A stretch of DNA of 62,218 bases from positions 1-62,218 of the forward strand of contig NZ_FZPC01000035.1 of assembly GCF_900187975.1 (NCBI RefSeq). Reading direction: 5' to 3'. Under the pieces are notes generated by a model. It was not told the origin of the DNA. It ran no database searches and worked only from the letters and a program-made list of their open reading frames with translations. A program made the translations under genes and the position numbers. Shown piece after piece: positions 37,801 to 48,000 of this stretch. The DNA comes from Pseudomonas delhiensis. GTDB taxonomy: Bacteria > Pseudomonadota > Gammaproteobacteria > Pseudomonadales > Pseudomonadaceae. Within the stretch, counting starts at the first letter, position 1. Each line of letters begins with the position of its first letter.

Positions 37801-38583
37801 TCAGGACGCGCAGCAGCCGTGCGGCGGTTGCTCGTCATCGTAGCGGTCATGGTAGCGCAGCCAGTTCATGCCCTTGCCGTCGAGGTCGGCCATGCCACCC
37901 CAGCCCTCGCCGCGGCCCAGTGGCGTGAGGTCGAGCAGATGGTAGGTGAACAGCGGCGCCTCCAGCCCGCGGCCGTAGGCGGAGTAGCTGTGGTAGACGC
38001 TGTCGCCGTCGCGCAGGAACACGCTCATGCCGGGCTGCTCGCCCTGGATATGGTAGTCCTGGCCCAGGCGCCGCAGCTCGTCCAGGTCGCGGTAGTTGTA
38101 TTCGATCGGCGCCACCTTCTCGTCGAGGGTGACGTGGAAGTCGTAGTTGAAGTCGCTGCCGAAGGACGAGTACCAGGGCAGCCGCCAGCCCATGCGCGTG
38201 CGGAACGGGGCGATTTCCGCCAGGGGCGCGCGGGACACCAGGGCCAGGGTGGTGCCGCGGGCGTGCAGGTGCTCCAGGCGGCCGAGGTTGTCGACCAGGA
38301 ACGAGCAGCCCTCGCAGCCCTCGCCACGGTCGCGGTGGAACATGAAGTGGTAGACGATAAGCTGCAGCCGGCCCTCGAACAGGTCGAGCAGGCGCAGCGG
38401 GCCGTCCGGGCCCTCGAAGCGGTAGTCCTTGTCGATGCGCACCAGCGGCAGCCTGCGCCGCTCGGCGGCCAGGGCATCACGGGCGTGGGTGGCCTCGCGC
38501 TCCAGCTGCCACAGGCGCTTGCGCGCGGCCAGCCAGTCTTCGCGGCTCACCACGGGCGGTAGGGTGAAGTTGTCGATTTTCAT
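37801..38583 (-). CDS. DUF899 thioredoxin-like protein
   Basis: A 260-aa DUF899 family protein with a thioredoxin-like core. A CEGC (CxxC) pair lies at residues 90-93 in a GEGCEGCSFLVDN segment, and MGWRLPWYSS follows. A redox role is suggested by the fold but not shown. The C-terminus also ends in a Cys pair (HGCCAS). It is the second gene of the ECF42 operon, with an AGGAGG site upstream. Confidence 0.82.
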   Translation of the reverse strand: MKIDNFTLPPVVSREDWLAARKRLWQLEREATHARDALAAERRRLPLVRIDKDYRFEGPDGPLRLLDLFEGRLQLIVYHFMFHRDRGEGCEGCSFLVDNLGRLEHLHARGTTLALVSRAPLAEIAPFRTRMGWRLPWYSSFGSDFNYDFHVTLDEKVAPIEYNYRDLDELRRLGQDYHIQGEQPGMSVFLRDGDSVYHSYSAYGRGLEAPLFTYHLLDLTPLGRGEGWGGMADLDGKGMNWLRYHDRYDDEQPPHGCCAS

Positions 38584-38628
38584 GGGCGTTCCTCCTCTTC
38601 GCGGGGGTCGCCGGCCGGCCGGCGGGGC

Positions 38629-39000
38629 TCAGGCCTGGGCGGCGAAGTGCTGTTCCCAGTCGCGGATCGGCCGCACCTCGATGCAGCCCAGGCGCCCCGG
38701 CGGGATCTTCGCGGCGATCTGGATGGCCTCGTTGAGGTCGCGCGCCTCGATCAGGTAGAAGCCGCCGAGCTGCTCGCGGGTCTCGGCGAAGGGCCCGTCG
38801 GTGACCGACAGCTGGCCGTCGCGGTGGCGCAGGGTGGTGGCGGTGTCCACCGACTGCAGGGCCTCCACCGCCACCAGTTGGCCGCGCTCGCGCAACTGCT
38901 GCTCGTAGCCCAGGCATTCTTCCACCACGGCGCGGTAGTCATGGGCGGGCAACTGCGCGGCGGCTTTCTCGTCCAGGTAGATCAGGCACAGGTATTTCAT
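38629..39000 (-). CDS. YciI-family DGPF-domain protein
   Basis: A 123-aa YciI/YCII-domain protein with the signature VTDGPFAETREQLGGFY (about residues 66-82). DGPF proteins are the hallmark partners of ECF42 sigma factors; their biochemistry is unsettled. It is the first gene of the operon, downstream of the ECF42-type promoter at 39039-39065. Confidence 0.87.
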   Translation of the reverse strand: MKYLCLIYLDEKAAAQLPAHDYRAVVEECLGYEQQLRERGQLVAVEALQSVDTATTLRHRDGQLSVTDGPFAETREQLGGFYLIEARDLNEAIQIAAKIPPGRLGCIEVRPIRDWEQHFAAQA

Positions 39001-39038
39001 CCTCGGCTCCTCCGGGCGTTGGGACGCAGATACCTATA

Positions 39039-39065
39039 GTCGTGCCGGGCCGGCAGGGATCGACA
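39039..39065 (-). promoter_or_regulatory. ECF42-type promoter of the DGPF operon
   Basis: On the minus strand TGTCGA (39065-39060) is followed after 17 bp by CGAC (39042-39039). This fits the ECF42 target signature as I remember it, TGTCGA at -35 and CG(A/T)C at -10. The -10 lies 38 bp before the first start codon. Autoregulation by the sigma factor encoded at the end of the operon is the straightforward reading. Confidence 0.7.
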
Positions 39066-39105
39066 GCAGGTCGGTTTTTTCCCGTGCCGGCGGACGAACG
39101 GTCGC

Positions 39106-40107
39106 TCACTCGTAGGTCAGGGTGAAGGTCGCGGTAACCGCCACCTGCCCGCCCGTGACCGTGCTGGCGGTCTTGTAGTACTTGGCCGCCAGCGGGATGC
39201 TCACCGGCAGGGTGGCGCTGCCGGTACTGCCCCGCAATTGCTTGGTGGCCAGGGGCAGCACCTGGGTACTGCTGGCGTCGCCATAGAACAGCTGGACGCC
39301 GACGCCGCTGGCCATGCCGGCGCCCGTGGCGTTGTCCAGCACGTTGTTGCCACTACTGGCGCCGTCGACCCGGTACCAGATCTTCACCCCGCTGTCGCAC
39401 TGCATGTTGATGCTGAAGGCGCGGGCCTTGCCGTTGTCGGCCAGCACGCCGAGGCCGCTGGGGAAATCGGTCCTGAGCACCGTGGGCAGCGGCACGGTGA
39501 TGCTCTGGCTGTCGGGGTTGATCTCGCAGGCCCGCGAAGTGACCGCGGTGGCGCCGCTGAAGGTCAGCCGCGCCACCGCCAGGTTCTGGTAGGAAACGGT
39601 GGAGGTGCCGCTGACCTGCAACTGGCCGCCATTGAGGATCGGCCCGGTCTTCACCAGGCGCACCCACCAGGAGTTCTTCAGCGGGTACTGGACGCCGGTC
39701 ACCGACCAGGCCAGGCTGGGGATGGGGGTGACGTTGTTGTAGTTCGGGTTGCAGCTGTTGTAGTTGCACCAGTACACCGAGATGCCGATGCCCTCGATGT
39801 TGGTCTTGAACACCGAGGGGTAGCCGCTGCTGTTGGTGAAGCCGGGCACGGCGGCGCCGATGCCGGCGGCCAGCACGCCGGACACGCTGCCGTTGCTGTT
39901 GCAGGTGATGTTGTTGCCGCTGGCGGCCACCCAGCCGCTGCTCCACAGCTCGGTGCCCGGCGTGGCATCGGCGGGCACGCTGATGGTTGCCGGCAGGCTC
40001 ATGCTCAGTTGCGAGGTCATGTAGCCGGAGTCGAAGCTGCAGCTCGCCCAGGCCGAGGTCGACAGGCCGCCGAGCAGCAGCAGGCAGAACAGGAAAATCT
40101 TCTTCAT
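39106..40107 (-). CDS. Fimbrial tip adhesin (two-domain, chaperone-usher pathway)
   Basis: A 333-aa exported protein with a signal peptide ending in AWA and a mature N-terminus SCSFDSGY. The N-terminal half (about 22-190) is a cysteine-containing receptor-binding type domain (YWCNYNSCNPNYNN). The C-terminal half (about 195-333) is a pilin domain starting ACEINPDSQSITVPLP and ending TATFTLTYE, the donor-strand groove-type ending recognised by chaperones. It is the last gene of the cluster, the position of the CupD4/FimH-type adhesin. The receptor is unknown. Confidence 0.75.
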   Translation of the reverse strand: MKKIFLFCLLLLGGLSTSAWASCSFDSGYMTSQLSMSLPATISVPADATPGTELWSSGWVAASGNNITCNSNGSVSGVLAAGIGAAVPGFTNSSGYPSVFKTNIEGIGISVYWCNYNSCNPNYNNVTPIPSLAWSVTGVQYPLKNSWWVRLVKTGPILNGGQLQVSGTSTVSYQNLAVARLTFSGATAVTSRACEINPDSQSITVPLPTVLRTDFPSGLGVLADNGKARAFSINMQCDSGVKIWYRVDGASSGNNVLDNATGAGMASGVGVQLFYGDASSTQVLPLATKQLRGSTGSATLPVSIPLAAKYYKTASTVTGGQVAVTATFTLTYE

Positions 40108-40133
40108 GGGTACCTCGTCGAAGGCGGCCGCGC

Positions 40134-42743
40134 CTAGCGGGCCGCCAGTTCACCGCTGGCCGGCGCGCGCCTGCACACCGCATCAGCCTGCTGGAAGGGT
40201 TTGCCGTCGGCGGCGGCGGCGGCCACCTGGTAGCGTGCCCGGCACTGCCGCTGCGGGCCTTCGCCCCAGCGCACCTGCAGCTCGCCGCGGGTTTCCTGCA
40301 GGCGCAGGAACACCTGGCTGCCCTGGCCCACCAGGGTCAGGCTGTTGCCCTGGGCGTCGAGCACCTCGGCGCCCACCGGCAGGTTGTTGCCCTGCTCGTC
40401 CAGCAGGCGCAGCAGCAGCGGTTTGCCGCTGACGGTGGGGTACTTGAGCATCACCACGGCGCCGTAGCGCGGCGCCACGTTCTGCGAGGTGGTCTGCAGC
40501 TCGACGTCGTCGGGCAGGCCCTTGGGGTCGAGCACCACCTGGTTCTCGCGGTAGGGCATCAGGCTGGAGAGCACGCCGTAGCCGTTGCCACCGACCGCCC
40601 CGCCGCTGCTGTTGACCAGCGCCGCGCCGGCCGCGCCCTTGGCCTCGATCACCGCGCGGGTCTCGCCCTGGGCCTGGCTGAAGCTGACGCCGCCCGGGTG
40701 CGCCACCACGCTGCCGGACAGGCCCAGGCCGTACTGGTGGTAGCCCTCGCCCTCGCTGTAGCTGGCCGACAGGTTGGTCTGCGGCGCGCGGTACTGCACG
40801 TTGGCGCCGCCGGCGTTGCTGCTCTGCCCGTCGACGCGGCTGCGCGAGCCGTACACGCCGTAGTTGAACTGGTTGTAGTCGCCCAGCGAGCCGGCCACGC
40901 TCAGTTGGCTGTTGAGGTCGCCGTTGCTGTTGCGCGTGGTGGTGCTGTTCAGGTACGGCGCATGGCTGGAGCGCCCCAGCGGCAGCGAGAGGTTGAGCAT
41001 GTACTGGGTGTCGGTCTCGCCGGACAGCCCGCGGGTGCGGTTGGCCGACAGGCTCAGGCTGCCCCAGCCGAAGCTGTTGGAGTAGCCGGCCTGGTAGCTC
41101 ATGTCGCTGCCCTTGCCGGCGTTCCAGTAGTTCTGCGCCGAGCCGCTCAGGTACAGGCTGCCCAGGCGTTCGCCCAGGGGCTGGCTGAGGTTGACCTGGA
41201 AGCGGTTGCGCTGGCGCCAGGCGGTGTAGTCGGCGTCCTCCGGCGAGCGCGCGTAGGCGAAGTCGGCGAAGTTCAGGTAGCCGTCGCTGGAGAAGCGGTA
41301 GGCCGCCACCGCGAAGTTGGTGCGGGTGGATTCCAGCAGCTTGCTGTAGCTCAGGCGGAAGCTCTGGCCGCTGGCGCTGCTGCCCTGGTCGCCGGCCTTC
41401 AGGCCGCTGGCGTGGGACTGGGTGACGTCGAAGGCGAAGGCGCCGATCGGCGTGCTCAGGGCCAGGCCGCCCTGCACCGCCAGGTAGTTCTCGGCGACGA
41501 TGCTGCCGGTGTAGCCGGTCCACAGGTTGGAGATGCCGCGCTGGTAGGTGCCCTGGACGAAGTTCGGGGTGTCGTCCAGGCGGTCGTCGCGGTACTGGCC
41601 GGCGCTCACACTGTAGCGCGACACGCCCGGGCGCAGCAGTTGCGCCACGCTGGCGAAGGGCACGGTGAACTGGCGCACGCGGCCGTCGGCCTCGGTCACG
41701 GTGACCTCCAGGTCGCCGGCGTAGCCGGAGTTGTACAGGTCGTCGATGACGAAGGGCCCGGGCGCCACGCTGGTCTCGTAGAGGACGTTGCCGCCCTGGC
41801 GCACCGTGACCTTGGCGTTGGTCTCGGCGGTGCCGCGGATGGCCGGGGCGAAGCCGCGCTGCGAGTCGGGCAGCATGCGGTCGTCGGAGGCCAGCTGGAC
41901 GCCGCTGAAGGGCACGCTGTCGAACAGGTCGGCGGGGGTGAAGTACTCGCCGAGGGTCAGCTGCGACTTCAGCCCGGTGATGTCGCGCTGGGCGTAGCTG
42001 CTGATGGCGTCGTAGTGCCGCGTGCTCTTCTGCCGGTCGCCCTGGCTCTGGCTGTAGCTGCCGTTGTGGCGCAGGCGCCAGTCGCCCAGGTTGAGCCCGG
42101 CGTTGAGGCCGGCGTAGTACTGGTCCTGGGTGCCGCCGGCCTCGGTGCGGTAGGCGTTGGCGTTGTAGTCGACGAAGGCCGCGGTGACGCCGCGGTCCCA
42201 GTCGCGCGGGTCGACGTAGCCGCGCGAGACGCGGCTGAGGTAGGCCTGGGGAATGCTCAGGTCCAGGCGCAGATCGCCCTGGGCGAAGTCCGCGCGGGCG
42301 CCGGGCACCAGGCGCTCGATGTCCACGCAGTCGGCGTCGGCCAGGGCCCGTTCGGTGGCCTTGGCGTCCGGCAGCTTGCCGGTGTCCAAGCCCAGGCCGG
42401 GCAACTGGCTGCGCTTGAAGCAGTAGCTGGCCGGGGTGTCGCCCTCGCCGCCGCGTACCCGCAGTTCCTCGCGGCCGGTCCAGGTCTGGTTGACGTAGAC
42501 GTCCACCCGGTAGCTGCCCGGGGTGACCGGGTTGCCGCGCTCGTAGCGCGAGACGTCCAGCGGGCGGCCGTCGGGGCCACGCAGAAAGGCCGGGTTGAAG
42601 GCGGCGTAGAGTGCGTCCTCGGCAGCCCGCGGCGGCTCCACCGGGACGGCGGCCCAGACGGCGGCGATCGCCAGGGCCAGGGGCCCCGGGCACGGCCAGG
42701 CGCGTCGGCGCCCGGCGGGGGTACGACGGGAATGACGAGACAT
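40134..42743 (-). CDS. Fimbrial outer-membrane usher
   Basis: An 869-aa usher of the FimD/PapC family with a signal sequence, an N-terminal chaperone-binding domain (FNPAFLRGPDGRPLDVSRY, about residues 49-67), a 24-strand barrel with plug (VTVTEADGRVRQFTVPFASV near 350) and C-terminal domains with a Cys pair. It exports and assembles pilin subunits delivered by the chaperone. Length is as expected. It sits 46 nt after the chaperone gene and 26 nt before the adhesin gene. Confidence 0.9.
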   Translation of the reverse strand: MSRHSRRTPAGRRRAWPCPGPLALAIAAVWAAVPVEPPRAAEDALYAAFNPAFLRGPDGRPLDVSRYERGNPVTPGSYRVDVYVNQTWTGREELRVRGGEGDTPASYCFKRSQLPGLGLDTGKLPDAKATERALADADCVDIERLVPGARADFAQGDLRLDLSIPQAYLSRVSRGYVDPRDWDRGVTAAFVDYNANAYRTEAGGTQDQYYAGLNAGLNLGDWRLRHNGSYSQSQGDRQKSTRHYDAISSYAQRDITGLKSQLTLGEYFTPADLFDSVPFSGVQLASDDRMLPDSQRGFAPAIRGTAETNAKVTVRQGGNVLYETSVAPGPFVIDDLYNSGYAGDLEVTVTEADGRVRQFTVPFASVAQLLRPGVSRYSVSAGQYRDDRLDDTPNFVQGTYQRGISNLWTGYTGSIVAENYLAVQGGLALSTPIGAFAFDVTQSHASGLKAGDQGSSASGQSFRLSYSKLLESTRTNFAVAAYRFSSDGYLNFADFAYARSPEDADYTAWRQRNRFQVNLSQPLGERLGSLYLSGSAQNYWNAGKGSDMSYQAGYSNSFGWGSLSLSANRTRGLSGETDTQYMLNLSLPLGRSSHAPYLNSTTTRNSNGDLNSQLSVAGSLGDYNQFNYGVYGSRSRVDGQSSNAGGANVQYRAPQTNLSASYSEGEGYHQYGLGLSGSVVAHPGGVSFSQAQGETRAVIEAKGAAGAALVNSSGGAVGGNGYGVLSSLMPYRENQVVLDPKGLPDDVELQTTSQNVAPRYGAVVMLKYPTVSGKPLLLRLLDEQGNNLPVGAEVLDAQGNSLTLVGQGSQVFLRLQETRGELQVRWGEGPQRQCRARYQVAAAAADGKPFQQADAVCRRAPASGELAAR

Positions 42744-42789
42744 CGATACACCTTGTCGAATCGGCCCTCGCGCGCCAGCGCGGCCGGGG

Positions 42790-43533
42790 TCAATGCAGGT
42801 TCGCGGTTCGTTCCGGGGCGACGCCGTAGTCGCTCAGCCAGCGGTAGCGCACCTGCCCGGCGCCCGCGCCGCCGGCGAAGCCGTCGAGGGCGAAGGTCTG
42901 GCTGGCGAAGGGCGCGATCATGCCGCCCGCCGCCGTGTAGTCGCGGCCGCCCTGGGCCAGGGTCAGGCCGCTGTAGGACAGGTGGTAGGGGCTGGGGTTG
43001 TCGCCGCGCAGGGCATAGCCCGCGCCCTGGCGCACCAGTTGCCAGCGCACCTGGCCCACGGCGCCGTCCAGGTCGCCGGGCAGCCCGGCGGGCCGGTAGA
43101 ACAGCTTCAGCCGCGAGCGCACGGCGATCTGCATGTAGTTGCTGTCGGCGCCGGCGGGTATCGGCGGCACTTCCAGGCTGTTGAACCAGAACAGCGACTC
43201 GCGGTCCTGCGGCAGCTTTTCGCCGGTGAACATCAGGCGCACGCTCTGGCCCTTCTGCGGGTCCAGGCGGAAGATCGGCGGCGTGATGAGGAAGGGCGCG
43301 TTGGCGGTCTGCGGCGTGGAGCGCTCGTCGCCCCGGTCGGCCCAGACCTGCATCAGCACCGGTTGTCTGCCCTGGTTGGTCAGGCGGACGGTGACCTCGC
43401 GTTCCTTCGCCGGGTAGATCACCCGCGTGCCGTCGATGACCACCCCGGCGTGGGCCAGGGGCGCGCCGAGCGCGAGCAGCAGGAGGCCGGCCGCGAGCCA
43501 TGCCGGCCGCAGCGAGGGGAAACCTTGCATCAT
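42790..43533 (-). CDS. Periplasmic pilus chaperone
   Basis: A 247-aa PapD-like chaperone with a signal peptide ending AHA. The two Ig-like domains show VIDGTRVIYPAKEREVTVRL (G1/A1 region with the conserved Arg/Lys anchor), PPIFRLDPQKGQSVRLMF and RLKLFYRP, the usual chaperone signatures. Two consecutive ATGs (43533, 43530) follow GAGG; either may be used. It caps subunits and hands them to the usher. Confidence 0.9.
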   Translation of the reverse strand: MMQGFPSLRPAWLAAGLLLLALGAPLAHAGVVIDGTRVIYPAKEREVTVRLTNQGRQPVLMQVWADRGDERSTPQTANAPFLITPPIFRLDPQKGQSVRLMFTGEKLPQDRESLFWFNSLEVPPIPAGADSNYMQIAVRSRLKLFYRPAGLPGDLDGAVGQVRWQLVRQGAGYALRGDNPSPYHLSYSGLTLAQGGRDYTAAGGMIAPFASQTFALDGFAGGAGAGQVRYRWLSDYGVAPERTANLH

Positions 43534-43585
43534 GGGTACCTCGATGCCCGGGGCGGAGCCGCCGGGCAGGTCGATCACGGGTGGA

Positions 43586-44137
43586 TCACTGGTAGATCAG
43601 CTGGAAGTTGGCCTGGGAAGCCACGGTACCGGCAGTGGCGCCACCCGCGGCGGAGAAGTAGCGGGCGTAGTAGTTCAGGTTGACGTCGCCGCCGGCCACG
43701 TCGGTGGACTCGCCGCGGGCCACCTGGGCGCTGTAGCTGTCGTTGCGGACGTTGATCGGCTGCTGGTTCTTGTCCAGCAGCTGCACGGCCACGGCGGTGG
43801 CGCTGCCGGTGTTGGCCAGGTTGCCGTTCATGTCGACGTTGCTGTCCGGGACGAAGGCCATGGACACGGTGTCGGCGCCGGTGCCGGAGCTGCCGGTGCA
43901 GCCGGACACCTTGACCGAGAACGGGGTGATGCCGGTGTAGCTGCCGGGGTTCTGCAGCAGCGACTTGTCGACGTTGGGCAAGGTCACCTGGACGTTGCCC
44001 GAGCCGGCATCCACCACGCAGGTGGTGTCAATCACCTTGCCGGTGATGGTGATCTGCCCGGTCTGCGCTGCGGACACGGCCAGAGACGCGCCGGTGCCCA
44101 CCAGGGCCAGCATGGCGGCGAGCAGTTTCTTTTGCAT
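43586..44137 (-). CDS. Major fimbrial subunit (type 1 / CupD1-like)
   Basis: A 183-aa pilin with a signal peptide ending VSA. The pilin disulphide is visible as DTTCVVDAG (about residue 40) and KVSGCTGS (about 79). The C-terminus ANFQLIYQ, with a penultimate aromatic, is the chaperone recognition strand. First gene of the four-gene pilus operon, preceded by a 248-bp promoter region. Confidence 0.9.
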   Translation of the reverse strand: MQKKLLAAMLALVGTGASLAVSAAQTGQITITGKVIDTTCVVDAGSGNVQVTLPNVDKSLLQNPGSYTGITPFSVKVSGCTGSSGTGADTVSMAFVPDSNVDMNGNLANTGSATAVAVQLLDKNQQPINVRNDSYSAQVARGESTDVAGGDVNLNYYARYFSAAGGATAGTVASQANFQLIYQ

Positions 44138-44385
44138 GATCGAACTCCAATTCGTTGCGGTTGCGCTGGCTGCCCGTCGAGGAGGACACCTGTCCGAGGA
44201 ACCCGAGCCATCTGGAAGGTTCTTCGCTGCGGCCAGTCAACGCACAAGCGCTGGAGTGGGGCCTGGAGAGCCGGCAGCCTCGACGCCGAGTACTCTAGGG
44301 AATGCGCCGACGGCAATGAATCAGACAAATCTCAAAGGAATTCGAGAAAATTCGTACATGTAAATCAGCGCACGCACCCGCCGTT
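44138..44385 (-). promoter_or_regulatory. Pilus operon promoter region
   Basis: 248 bp between the RcsB-like regulator and the pilin gene. The part at 44315-44365 is AT-rich and includes the palindrome TACATGTA (44355-44362) and two GAATT/AATTC half-sites (near 44338-44353). These are candidate sites for the RcsB-like regulator encoded just upstream. I could not place a convincing -35/-10. Confidence 0.4.
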
Positions 44386-45036
44386 TCACTGGAAGAGATC
44401 GGACTTGATGCAGAACGTCAGCAGGGCCTGGTCACTGTCCACTTCCAGCTTGCGCATGGCGGCGATCTTCTGCGCGCTGACGGTCTTCACGCTGCGGTTG
44501 AGCACCCGGGCGATGTCGCGCACGCTCAGGCCCGAGACGAAATGACGGAGCACTTCGTACTCCTTGGTGGACAGGCTGGCGATGCGCCCCTCGACGTCGT
44601 CGCCGCCGGCCACCACGCTGTTCGGGTCCTGCATCCAGGCGCCGCGGTAGACGCGGCCGCGGGCGATGGCGTCGAGCGCCACGAGAATCTCCTCCGGATC
44701 GCTGCTCTTGGGTACCACGCCGGCCACCCCGAGGTCGTACAGGCTGGAGAAAATCAGGTTGTTGCTGAGCATGGTGTAGATCAGCACGCGGGTCCGCGGG
44801 AACTGCCGCAACAGGTAGCTGGTCAGCTTGAGGCCGTCGCCGTAGTGCTCGTCGCCGGGCATGTTGTAGTCGGTGATGACGATGTCCGGCGAAAGCTCGC
44901 CGTACATCCGCACCAGTTCGCTGGAGTTGGCCGCCATGCCCACGATGGAGAAGCGCGGGTCCGCCTGCACCACTTCACGCACCCCCATCCTTACGATCGA
45001 ATGATCGTCGGCCACCACGATTCTGAGTTTTTCCAT
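44386..45036 (-). CDS. rcsB: LuxR/NarL-type response regulator, RcsB-like
   Basis: A 216-aa regulator: receiver domain (about residues 3-125, phospho-acceptor Asp in DIVITDYNMPGDE near 57, Lys in GVVPKSSD) and a C-terminal LuxR helix-turn-helix (about 150-210; LSVRDIARVLNRSVKTVSAQ). Gene order next to a hybrid kinase with Hpt and immediately upstream of a fimbrial cluster matches RcsB of the PA14 cupD locus, an activator of those fimbriae. The name rests on family and synteny. Confidence 0.75.
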   Translation of the reverse strand: MEKLRIVVADDHSIVRMGVREVVQADPRFSIVGMAANSSELVRMYGELSPDIVITDYNMPGDEHYGDGLKLTSYLLRQFPRTRVLIYTMLSNNLIFSSLYDLGVAGVVPKSSDPEEILVALDAIARGRVYRGAWMQDPNSVVAGGDDVEGRIASLSTKEYEVLRHFVSGLSVRDIARVLNRSVKTVSAQKIAAMRKLEVDSDQALLTFCIKSDLFQ

Positions 45037-45098
45037 AACTGTCTCTTGGTATGCGTATTGCCCGTCGCGGCGACGGGCCTTGCGTTCCAGCTTAGCCC

Positions 45099-48000
45099 TC
45101 ACAGGCCGCCCAACGCTCTCCCGATTCGCGCCAGCAGGCGCGCCACCCGTGGATCGTCGCTCTGTACCCGTCCCTCGCCAAGGCCCTCCTCGAGCAACCG
45201 GCAACTGCGCACCAGGGCCTGCCCGCGCACCACCGCCAGGGCCCCGGCCATACGGTGCAGCGCCTGGCCCAGGGCCTGGACGTCGCCCTCGGCGCTGGCC
45301 TGCTCGGCCGCCTGCAGGTCGTTGCGCATGGTCTCCACGAACAGCTCGCGCATGTGCGCCGGCACCTGCAGCGCCTCCGGCGCCGGCGCGGCGGGCGCCT
45401 CGCTGCCGGCCCCGGGCCCGGCGAGCGGCGCCCGGGTAGCGGCGGCCAGGCCGCGCAAGGCGTCGTACAGCAGCCGCAGGCTCAGCGGCTTGACCAGCCA
45501 GGCGTTCATGCCCACCGCCTGGCAGCGCTCGCCCTCCTCGCGCATGGCGTTGGCGGTCACGCCGATGATCGGGATGTCCACGCCCCGCTCGCGCAACTCG
45601 CGGGTCAGCTGGTAGCCGTTGCAGCGCGGCATGTTGACGTCGGTGAGCAGCACGTCGAAGGACTCGCCCTCGAACTGCAGCAGGGCCTCCTTGCCGTCGC
45701 TGGCCAGGCGCACCTCGCAGCCCAGTTCCTCCAGCTGCTCGCGCAGCAGCACCTGGTTGATGGGGTTGTCCTCGGCCACCAGCACGCGCAGGCCGAGCTT
45801 GCCGAAGCGCGGCGGCTCCGCCACCGCCGGCAGCTGCACCTCGCCATTCTGCGCCAGCGCCAGGGCCTGGGCGATGCCGCGCAGGCTCAGCGGGCTGACG
45901 CTCCACACGCCCCGCTCGTACTGCGGCTGGCCGGCGGCATCGGCCGCCACGCGCACCCGCGGGCCGCGCCAGTCGCAGGGGGCCAGGGTCTCGGGGAATA
46001 CTTCCAGCAGCACCGCCGTCGCCTCGCTGCCGGCCGGCGGCTCGCCGGGCAACACCACGCAGCCCCAGCGCTGCAGCCAGGCCTCCAGGCAACTGGCCAG
46101 TTCGCGCAGCGGGCTGCGCAGGTACACCGGGCCGGGCTGCAGTTGCACGTCGGCCAGGGCGCCGCTGCCGTCGCTGCTGTCGGGCAGGCCCAGGAACAGC
46201 GAGAAGCTGCTGCCCAGGCCCGGCTCGCTGACGACCCGCAGCTCGCCGCCCATCAGCTGCGTCAGGCGCCAGCAGATGGCCAGCCCCAGGCCGGTGCCAC
46301 CCAGCCCGCCCTGGCCGTCGGCGATCTGGAAGAAGGGCTCGAACAGGCGCGGCTGCAGGTGCTCGGGAATGCCGATGCCGGTGTCGGTGACCTGCCATTG
46401 CAGCTGCACCTGCCGCCCCGAGCGGCCCAGCACCTTCAGGCGCAGCACCACGCGGCCGACGTCGGTGAACTTCAGGGCGTTGCTCAGCAGGTTGTTGAGC
46501 ACCTGGCGCAGGCGCGCGGCGTCGCCGTACAGCCGTGCCGGCACCTCGGCGTCGATGCAGGCGTACCATTGCAGGTGCTTGGCGGCGGCGCCCACGGCGA
46601 AGCCGCGCATGACCTCCTCGGCCAGTTCCAGGGGGCTGAAGTCCTCCTGGGTCAGCAGCATCTGCCCGGCCTCGATCTTGGACACGTCGAGGATGTCGCT
46701 GATCAGTTGCAGCAGGGTCGTCGAGGAGCCCTGGATGGCCTGCAGGTAGCCGCGCTGCTGCACGTCGAGGTCGGTCAGGGCGAGCAGTTCCAGGGTGCCC
46801 AGCACGCCATACAGCGGCGTGCGGATCTCATGGCTCATGCTGGCCAGGAACAGCGTCTTGGCGGCGTTGGCCGAGTCCGCCGCGCGCTTGGCCTCGGCCA
46901 GCGCGCCCTGGGCCTGCTGGTAGGCGGTGATGTCGCGGAACACGCACAGCAGCGCATCCTCGCCGTGGTAGCGGGTGGCCGCGAAGGAAGCCTGCAGGTA
47001 GCGTCCGTCGTTGCGCATGCACACCTCGCCGTTGTGCCAGGCGCCGTCGAACATGTGCCAGCCGCGGGCCAGGTCGAGGATATCCGCCTCGCTGCCCAGC
47101 CACTGCGCCGCCAGCTGGTTATGGATGACCAGTTGGCGGCCCTCGCAGCCCAGCACGCAGAGGGCCACCGGCGCGGTGTCGATGACCGTGCGGCTGAAGG
47201 CGTCGCTCTCCACCACCTGGCGGTGCGCCACGCTGGCCGGCCCCACCACCCGCCGCGAGTACCAGCGCAGGCAATACCAGCCGCCGGCCAACCCCACCAG
47301 CAGGAGGGCCGGCAGGCTCAGCAATATCCATTTCAGGTTGCGGAAGAACAGCGCGTAGCTGATGCCGTAGACGGCCACCCAACCGCCGTGCGCCTGGCTG
47401 TGCAGCTTGAACAGCATGCCCTCGGTGCCCAGGCTCAGGCCGTCGGCCAGCCTGGCGTCGCGCGGCGGGCCGAGCAGTTGCCGGCCATCCGGCGCCAGCA
47501 GGCTCAGCTCGCCGAACAGCGGCCGCGCCAGGGTCTGCTCGTAGTCGTTGATGCGGTTCAGGTCCAGCAGGCTGGCGGCGATCACGTGGCGCCGCTGCCG
47601 GCCCTCCCACCAGAGGCTGTCCGGCAGGTCGACGGTCACGTAGCCGAGCAGCGAGCGGCCGTCGCCGTGGTAGGTGTCGGCGCGCCCCCAGCGCACCTGG
47701 TAGTCCTGCTCCCCCGGCGGGTACTCGCGGACGCCGCCGAGCATCCGCTCGACCACTTCGAGGAAGGTGTCGCGGGCCAGCCCGCCGCGCCCGGGCGAGC
47801 TGTCCAGCGCCGGCACCGCGATGCTGGTCGCGCCATCCAGGTCGAACACCAGCGACTGGGGCGCCGGGTAGTTGGAGGTGCTCCAGAAGCTGGAATAGAA
47901 GTTCGCCAGCATGATGCCAAGGGTGAAGGGCCCGGCAGAGTCGCCCTCCGCCGGGGAATGGTCGCGGGTGGCCAGGGCGAAGGGCATGGCGAAGGAGAAC

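Noticed and set aside
45037..46569. Upstream extension of the RcsB-like reading frame
   Set aside because: It overlaps the RcsC-like kinase in another frame. The receiver domain starts directly at ATG 45036.
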